Assembly: GCA_014534095.1 (NCBI GenBank)
Contig: JACVSD010000075.1
Span: 1-8,267 of the forward strand
Source of the DNA: Nitrospiraceae bacterium
Lineage (GTDB): Bacteria; Nitrospirota; Nitrospiria; Nitrospirales; Nitrospiraceae
DNA: 8,267 nt
Direction of reading: 5' to 3'
Of this stretch, positions 5,047 to 8,267 are shown piece after piece; position 1 is the first letter of the stretch; each line of letters starts with the position of its first letter. Below the pieces are notes generated by a model. It saw only the letters and a list, made by a program, of their open reading frames with translations, ran no database searches and was not told the origin of the DNA. Made by a program: the position numbers and the translations under genes.

Positions 5047-6159
5047 ATGAGTCCGATGGCGAAGGTGCAGTCCATCCTCACCAAACCGTTCATGCCGGCC
5101 GTGTTTTTTCTTTCGGGCGTGACGTACGATACCCTCACGCTCACGCGTATTGACCGACTGCAAGACAACCTGCTCCTGCTCCTGTATGTGCTTCTGCTTG
5201 GCGTGCTCATTGTTCTGACTGGCCGCCTGGGCATTGAGCCGGCTCCCAGCCGTGATCACCTCTGCACGCTCTCACCAATTGGACGTTGGCTCTTACAAGC
5301 GCGGCCGTATTATCCCATGGCGGTGCAGTTCCTCCTCGGCGGCCTCTTCAGCGCCTATGCGATCTTCTACTCTAGGAGCGCGACGCTCACGAGCACCGCG
5401 ATCTTTTTCGTGCTATTGGTCGCGCTGTTGGTCGGCAACGAATTCCTGCGCGATCGCCTGTCAAACCTGCGTTTGCTGGTGGCGCTCTACGCGGTCGTCT
5501 GTTTTGCGTTCTTCACGTTCTTTCTGCCGGTGACGACGGGTCAGATGAACGGCACTGTCTTCATGGCGGGTGCGGCACTCAGCGCCGGCGTGACGCTCCG
5601 AGTGGTGCACTTGATCTATCGCAAGAATCCAGAGCGGTCCAGGCGGGAAGCCGTGGGCATCGCTGTGCCGGCGTTCGCGTTGATCGGTTTGCTGGTCGGG
5701 TTCTATTTTCTCAACTGGATTCCCCCGGTGCCACTCTCCCTGAAGTTCGGAGGCATATATCACGAGGTGCAGAAGACGGGCGACCGATTCGCACTCTCGT
5801 TTGACAAAAAGTGGCACGAGGTCTGGAAACGGTCGGATAACACCTTTCCGGCCGATGAGCCGGTTTATTGCTTCACCGCGGTTTTCGCGCCGGTCGCCTT
5901 AAGCACGACGGTGTATCACCACTGGTACTATCGAGCGAGCGACCGTCGGCCTTTTCTTCATGCCGATAAGATTCCCATTAAGATTTCCGGTGGGCGCGAG
6001 GGAGGCTATCGCGCCTATAGCTTCAAGCAGCGCCTCGATCCGGGTGACTGGCGTGTGGACGTCGAGACGGAGGATGGGCGCATCATTGGACGCGTCTCCG
6101 TGAAGGTGGTCGTCGGCCCAGCCGATGAGCAGCCTTCCCTGCGCACGGTGTTGTATTAG
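5047..6159 (+). CDS. Integral membrane protein with C-terminal DUF2914 domain
   Basis: A 370-aa inner-membrane protein. Hydrophobic segments lie at about residues 15-32, 42-59, 90-108, 114-131, 141-161, 169-187 and 203-224, i.e. some seven helices. They are followed by a soluble C-terminal domain (about 274-356) that matches the DUF2914 pattern: YCFTAVF, then TTVYHHWYY (287-295), an IPIKISGGREGGYRAYS segment (309-325), and DPGDWRVDVETEDGRIIGRV (331-350). The 'HxWY', 'YRAYS' and 'GxWRV-x-DGxxxG' elements are the family signature. With an odd helix count the domain would lie on the side opposite the N-terminus; a periplasmic location is likely but not proven. DUF2914 has no established biochemical role. 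ATG 5047 is the first start after an in-frame stop at 4981; ATG 5056 is an alternative. No strong ribosome-binding site is visible. Confidence 0.9.
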   Translation: MSPMAKVQSILTKPFMPAVFFLSGVTYDTLTLTRIDRLQDNLLLLLYVLLLGVLIVLTGRLGIEPAPSRDHLCTLSPIGRWLLQARPYYPMAVQFLLGGLFSAYAIFYSRSATLTSTAIFFVLLVALLVGNEFLRDRLSNLRLLVALYAVVCFAFFTFFLPVTTGQMNGTVFMAGAALSAGVTLRVVHLIYRKNPERSRREAVGIAVPAFALIGLLVGFYFLNWIPPVPLSLKFGGIYHEVQKTGDRFALSFDKKWHEVWKRSDNTFPADEPVYCFTAVFAPVALSTTVYHHWYYRASDRRPFLHADKIPIKISGGREGGYRAYSFKQRLDPGDWRVDVETEDGRIIGRVSVKVVVGPADEQPSLRTVLY

Positions 6160-6191
6160 GGAGGCGTGAGAACTAACATTGAAACTTGGCA

Positions 6192-6218
6192 CTGACGGCC
6201 GCATCCGGCCGGACTCAG
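6192..6218 (+). other. Bulged hairpin between the DUF2914 and DUF1499 genes
   Basis: CTGA-CGGCC (6192-6200), loop GCATCC, GGCCG (6207-6211), a three-base bulge, then TCAG (6215-6218). It could be a weak terminator without a T-run or a processing site; there is no way to decide from sequence alone. Confidence 0.3.
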
Positions 6219-6257
6219 ACGTGCCCGCCATGGTGTCTGACGAGGTGGAATGCAGAT

Positions 6258-6647
6258 ATGCCACATAGCCGCTCAGGTATTCACGTGACCCGTCGCATTC
6301 TTTCCGCTTGTCCGAGCAGGCCCAATTGTGTGTCGACCGAAGCCACGGACGACCGCCATGCCATCGCCCCGTTCCGTTTCCAGAAGCCGCTGACTGAGGC
6401 CAAGGCCGCGTTGAAAGCCGTCCTCCAAGCGTTGCCGCGTACCAGGCTTGTGGACGAGGAGCCGTCTTATCTGCATTACGAGTTCACCAGCCTGCTGTTT
6501 CGCTTTGTCGACGATGTCGAGTTTGTGTTCGACGACAACGCGAAGGTGATCCACTTTCGCTCTGCATCCCGCACCGGCTATGGCGATCTCGGTGTGAACC
6601 GCAAGCGTATGGAGCAGATTCGGTCGATGGTGAGTCAACGGCTCTGA
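6258..6647 (+). CDS. DUF1499 family protein
   Basis: A 129-aa protein that carries the DUF1499 pattern nearly end to end: CPSRPNCVSTEA (18-29), HAIAPFRF (34-41), a helix with AKAALKAVLQALPRT (48-62), then SLLFRFVDDVEFVFDD (78-93), and RSASRTGYGDLGVNRKRM (101-118). The two Cys of CPxxPNC, the FVDDVEF strand and the RSASR-GYGDLGVNR block are the family's hallmarks. The molecular function of the family is not established. The start is taken at ATG 6258 because GAGGTG (6242-6247) precedes it at a usable distance and little sequence lies upstream of the conserved Cys; a TTG at 6186 in the same frame would add 24 residues without family similarity. There is no signal peptide, and no promoter was recognised. 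It could be read through from the DUF2914 gene. Confidence 0.88.
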   Translation: MPHSRSGIHVTRRILSACPSRPNCVSTEATDDRHAIAPFRFQKPLTEAKAALKAVLQALPRTRLVDEEPSYLHYEFTSLLFRFVDDVEFVFDDNAKVIHFRSASRTGYGDLGVNRKRMEQIRSMVSQRL

Positions 6648-6678
6648 GACCACCATGCTCTTGCAATCGCCCATTCGC

Positions 6679-6707
6679 TTGGTGGATCCCTGATCCTTTG
6701 CTATCGT
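6679..6707 (+). promoter_or_regulatory. Promoter of the PilZ gene
   Basis: TTGGTG (6679-6684), 17 bp, TATCGT (6702-6707), inside the core CTATCGTACG (6701-6710). The leader would be short, about 14 bases, and contains GGTGGAGG (6716-6723). Confidence 0.5.
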
Positions 6708-6726
6708 ACGAGGACGGTGGAGGCTC

Positions 6727-7050
6727 ATGGGATTTAAACGCAAACAATCGCGCATCGAGGTTGGTCGAACAGGCCGTTTGGAACGGGGATCAATGTCCGC
6801 GGCCTGTACAGTGTTGGATGTCAGCGAGTCCGGCGTCCGAATCGAAAGTCGCTTGTACGTGAAGGTCGGCGAGACGCTGCAACTCGTGATCGACAACCAT
6901 CATGGTGGGAACATTTCCTGTACCGTTCAGCCGGTGTACGTTCGGTCCCCCCGTTTCGGAGCCCGCATTACCTCAATTAGCCCTGAAGATCAGGAGCGGT
7001 TATCGCTCGTGTTGGATGATCGTATCCACAATCTGTTCTTGTCCCGATAA
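6727..7050 (+). CDS. PilZ domain protein, predicted cyclic di-GMP receptor
   Basis: A 107-aa single-domain PilZ protein. Both ligand motifs are present: RKQSR (5-9) fits RxxxR, and DVSESG (31-36) fits [D/N]xSxxG. The strand pattern follows: a hydrophobic strand LQLVID (51-56), SCTVQPVYVRS (64-74), and FGARITSISPEDQERL (77-92), the usual end of the barrel and start of the C-terminal helix. With no other domain it probably works as a stand-alone c-di-GMP sensor that alters a partner protein, for example in motility, adhesion or exopolysaccharide control; the partner is not visible here. ATG 6727 is required because the RxxxR motif begins at residue 5. The ribosome-binding site GGAGG (6719-6723) is only three bases from the start, closer than usual. 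The gene has its own promoter. Confidence 0.9.
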   Translation: MGFKRKQSRIEVGRTGRLERGSMSAACTVLDVSESGVRIESRLYVKVGETLQLVIDNHHGGNISCTVQPVYVRSPRFGARITSISPEDQERLSLVLDDRIHNLFLSR

Positions 7051-7109
7051 GCCATCAGAATGGGCGGGCTGGCACAATGATCCCGTCGGCTGCCCTAACA
7101 CCCTACGTC

Positions 7110-7140
7110 TTGTCCTGTCTGAAGGGGGCATCCCTATGGT
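7110..7140 (+). promoter_or_regulatory. Promoter of the FNR-type reductase gene
   Basis: TTGTCC (7110-7115), 19 bp, TATGGT (7135-7140), in the core CTATGGTACG (7134-7143), which matches the PilZ promoter core at 9 of 10 bases. It overlaps an ATG at 7136, which argues that translation starts at ATG 7175. Confidence 0.5.
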
Positions 7141-7174
7141 ACGGTACAGGTGGCCATCCATCTGTGGAGAGACC

Positions 7175-7885
7175 ATGGCAATTCAGACCTTTCAGGCATC
7201 GGTCAGTCGAATCCGAGATTTGACGCACGACGTGCGGGAACTCGAATTTCTACTGCGCGAACCCAAGGACATCACGTTTAAAGCGGGACAGTTCATTTCT
7301 TTTGAGGTTCCGAAGGAAGGGCTGCCGTTTCCGCTGACACGGCCGTATTCCCTTGCGTCGCCTCCCTCGGGCACTGATCGCCTGACGTTACTCTTCAACC
7401 TCGTTGCCGGAGGGCCCGGGTCGACCTACCTGTATGGCTTGCGCGAAGGTGATCCGGTGACCTTCAAAGGCCCCGCCGGGACCTTTTATCTTCGGGAAGA
7501 TCCGGGTCGACACCTACTTTTTGTCGCCACCGGGACAGGCATTGCCCCGCTTCGATCCATGCTGCTCACGCTTTTTGAACGTCAGACCGGACAGCCATTG
7601 ACGCTGTTCTGGGGACTTCGGTTCCAGCGTGATGTGTATTATCAGGATGAGTTAGAGGACTGGGCGTCCCGCTTTCCTAACTTCTCCTATGTCACCACGC
7701 TGTCTCAGCCGGGGCCCGACTGGGGGGGCGTCAAAGGTCGGGTCACGCAGCTCGTGCAAGACCGGGTTAGCTCCGTCCAGAATCTCGCGATCTACCTCTG
7801 TGGCAATGGGGACATGATCAAAGACGTCACGGCGTTGATTCAGGCGAAGGGGCTGTGTCCGATCTACCGTGAAAAATACTACTAG
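7175..7885 (+). CDS. FAD/NAD(P)-binding oxidoreductase, ferredoxin-NADP reductase type
   Basis: A 236-aa two-domain reductase. Residues 1 to about 105 form the FAD-binding barrel: FKAGQFISFEVP (35-46), then RPYSLAS (56-62, RxYS flavin motif), and a GGPGSTYLYGL stretch (79-89) that contacts the flavin diphosphate. Residues from about 110 form the NAD(P) domain: LLFVATGTGIAPLRSML (114-130), with the GTGxAP pyridine-nucleotide loop, and IYLCGNGDMI (206-215). It ends REKYY, aromatic as in many FNR relatives. There is no 2Fe-2S domain, so it would pass electrons from NAD(P)H to a separate ferredoxin or other acceptor encoded elsewhere. Start ATG 7175 has GGAGA (7166-7170) four bases upstream; the same frame stays open further upstream but that part overlaps the PilZ gene and the promoter. 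The in vivo electron partner and the NADH/NADPH preference cannot be read. Confidence 0.9.
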   Translation: MAIQTFQASVSRIRDLTHDVRELEFLLREPKDITFKAGQFISFEVPKEGLPFPLTRPYSLASPPSGTDRLTLLFNLVAGGPGSTYLYGLREGDPVTFKGPAGTFYLREDPGRHLLFVATGTGIAPLRSMLLTLFERQTGQPLTLFWGLRFQRDVYYQDELEDWASRFPNFSYVTTLSQPGPDWGGVKGRVTQLVQDRVSSVQNLAIYLCGNGDMIKDVTALIQAKGLCPIYREKYY

Positions 7886-7896
7886 CACACTCGTGA

Positions 7897-8061
7897 AACC
7901 AGCTTCGAGCTTCGTTCTCCCTCACTCAAGCCTTCACCGTAGACAAGGATTACGCCTTGGGCGTTCGCTTGCCGAGGCCTTGGTGCAAGCTGGACAACGG
8001 CCAGTGGGCATCGGTCGGCGAAATCCTCACGGACCCTCACAATCGCCTCGCGCTTAACTGA
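7897..8061 (+). pseudogene. Start-less coding-like stretch, possible gene remnant
   Basis: After an in-frame TGA at 7894, one frame stays open to a TGA at 8059-8061. From 7933 it reads like real protein, for example LGVRLPRPWCKLDNGQW (about 7957-8007), then ASVGEILTDPH. About 79% of its codons from 7933 end in G or C. It has no ATG or GTG start; only internal TTG codons (7957, 7969) without ribosome-binding sites. It may be the 3' end of a decayed gene. No family is recognised. The remainder of the convergent gap (8062-8188) shows no gene or terminator I can support. Confidence 0.3.
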
Positions 8062-8188
8062 TCTACGGACTTGACGAGGAGCGTCTTGAACCAGTCGCCA
8101 TAAAGTGGGTCCGTGCGGCCTGGCCTGCGTCTTGTTTGATCGCTTTCGAGAGATAATCAGGAAGGGAATGATGAGATTCGGATCTCGC

Positions 8189-8267
8189 CTAATGCTTGGC
8201 GGGAGCGGTGGGCTTCGGTCCCAATCGGGTCGTGTGCTGGAAGACGCACTTGGGGCAGGTGTAATGA
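8189..8267 (-). CDS. C-terminal fragment of a CPKC-containing protein
   Basis: The last 25 codons of a minus-strand gene whose 5' part lies beyond the right edge. The fragment reads HYTCPKCVFQHTTRLGPKPT and then APAKH before a TAG stop (8191-8189). CPKC followed by a short basic tail looks like one knuckle of a zinc ribbon; a partner CxxC would be expected upstream, outside the window. About 84% of codons end in G or C, better than any competing frame here, including a plus-strand ATG at 8168 that has a fair ribosome-binding site. It converges with the reductase gene. Identity beyond 'probable metal-binding C-terminus' cannot be given. Confidence 0.6.
   Translation of the reverse strand, partial: HYTCPKCVFQHTTRLGPKPTAPAKH

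Noticed and set aside
6273..6896. 207-aa minus-strand open frame
   Set aside because: It is antisense to the DUF1499 and PilZ genes, both supported by family motifs.
6902..7174. Long upstream extension of the reductase frame
   Set aside because: It overlaps the PilZ gene for about 150 bases and the promoter at 7110-7140; family similarity begins at ATG 7175.
7881..8267. Minus-strand frame open across the whole right end without a stop
   Set aside because: It is Arg/Pro/Ser-rich with weaker GC at third positions, lacks a convincing start, and conflicts with the better frame ending at 8189.
8168..8267. Plus-strand ATG at 8168 with AGGAAGGGA just upstream
   Set aside because: Its codons show poor third-position GC and no motif; the opposite strand encodes a CPKC motif with strong codon bias.

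Overview
The window is GC-rich (roughly 58-60% by eye), gene-dense bacterial chromosome with mostly housekeeping or hypothetical genes. No rRNA, tRNA, CRISPR array, insertion sequence or phage gene was found. The mix of families (isoprenyl diphosphate synthase beside a TGxxGxxG sugar-nucleotide epimerase, DUF2914 membrane protein, DUF1499 protein, PilZ protein, stand-alone FNR-type reductase) and the promoter style (TTG, 17-19 bp, then TAnnnT, often preceded by C) suggest a Nitrospirota (Nitrospira-like) genome. That placement rests on gene content and style, not on a marker gene.

Left part (1-1230, minus strand). The 5' end of an NAD(P)-binding epimerase/dehydratase (possibly HpnA of hopanoid synthesis) lies downstream of a complete farnesyl/geranylgeranyl diphosphate synthase (ispA-like). 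The synthase has a clear promoter with a perfect TTGACA -35. Together they suggest isoprenoid/hopanoid supply. The 156-bp gap between them is filled with a degenerate 7-bp-period repeat in two orientations. Two more copies of the heptad lie in the synthase leader.

Middle-left (1308-2990, plus strand). One promoter precedes four tightly packed small genes that look like an operon: an 85-aa protein whose Cys/His spacing is exactly that of a PHD-type C4HC3 zinc finger, a 111-aa three-helix membrane protein (GTGA overlap), a 122-aa protein with two similar CxxC knuckles, and a 211-aa soluble protein of unknown function. This is the least explained block and the best candidate for an undescribed system.

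Middle (3043-4852, plus). A second promoter drives a YajG-like lipoprotein followed after 27 bp by a 353-aa protein of unknown function.

Right part (5047-7885, plus). A polytopic membrane protein with a C-terminal DUF2914 domain, a DUF1499 protein, a PilZ (c-di-GMP-binding) protein and a flavin/NAD(P)H reductase follow. The last two have their own promoters, which share a near-identical 10-bp core. Downstream is a 303-bp convergent gap holding a start-less coding-like stretch, then the 3' end of a minus-strand gene encoding a CPKC-containing protein that runs out of the window.

Several starts were moved inward from the longest open frame because promoter and ribosome-binding-site positions decide them (1380, 3113, 3791, 6258, 7175).
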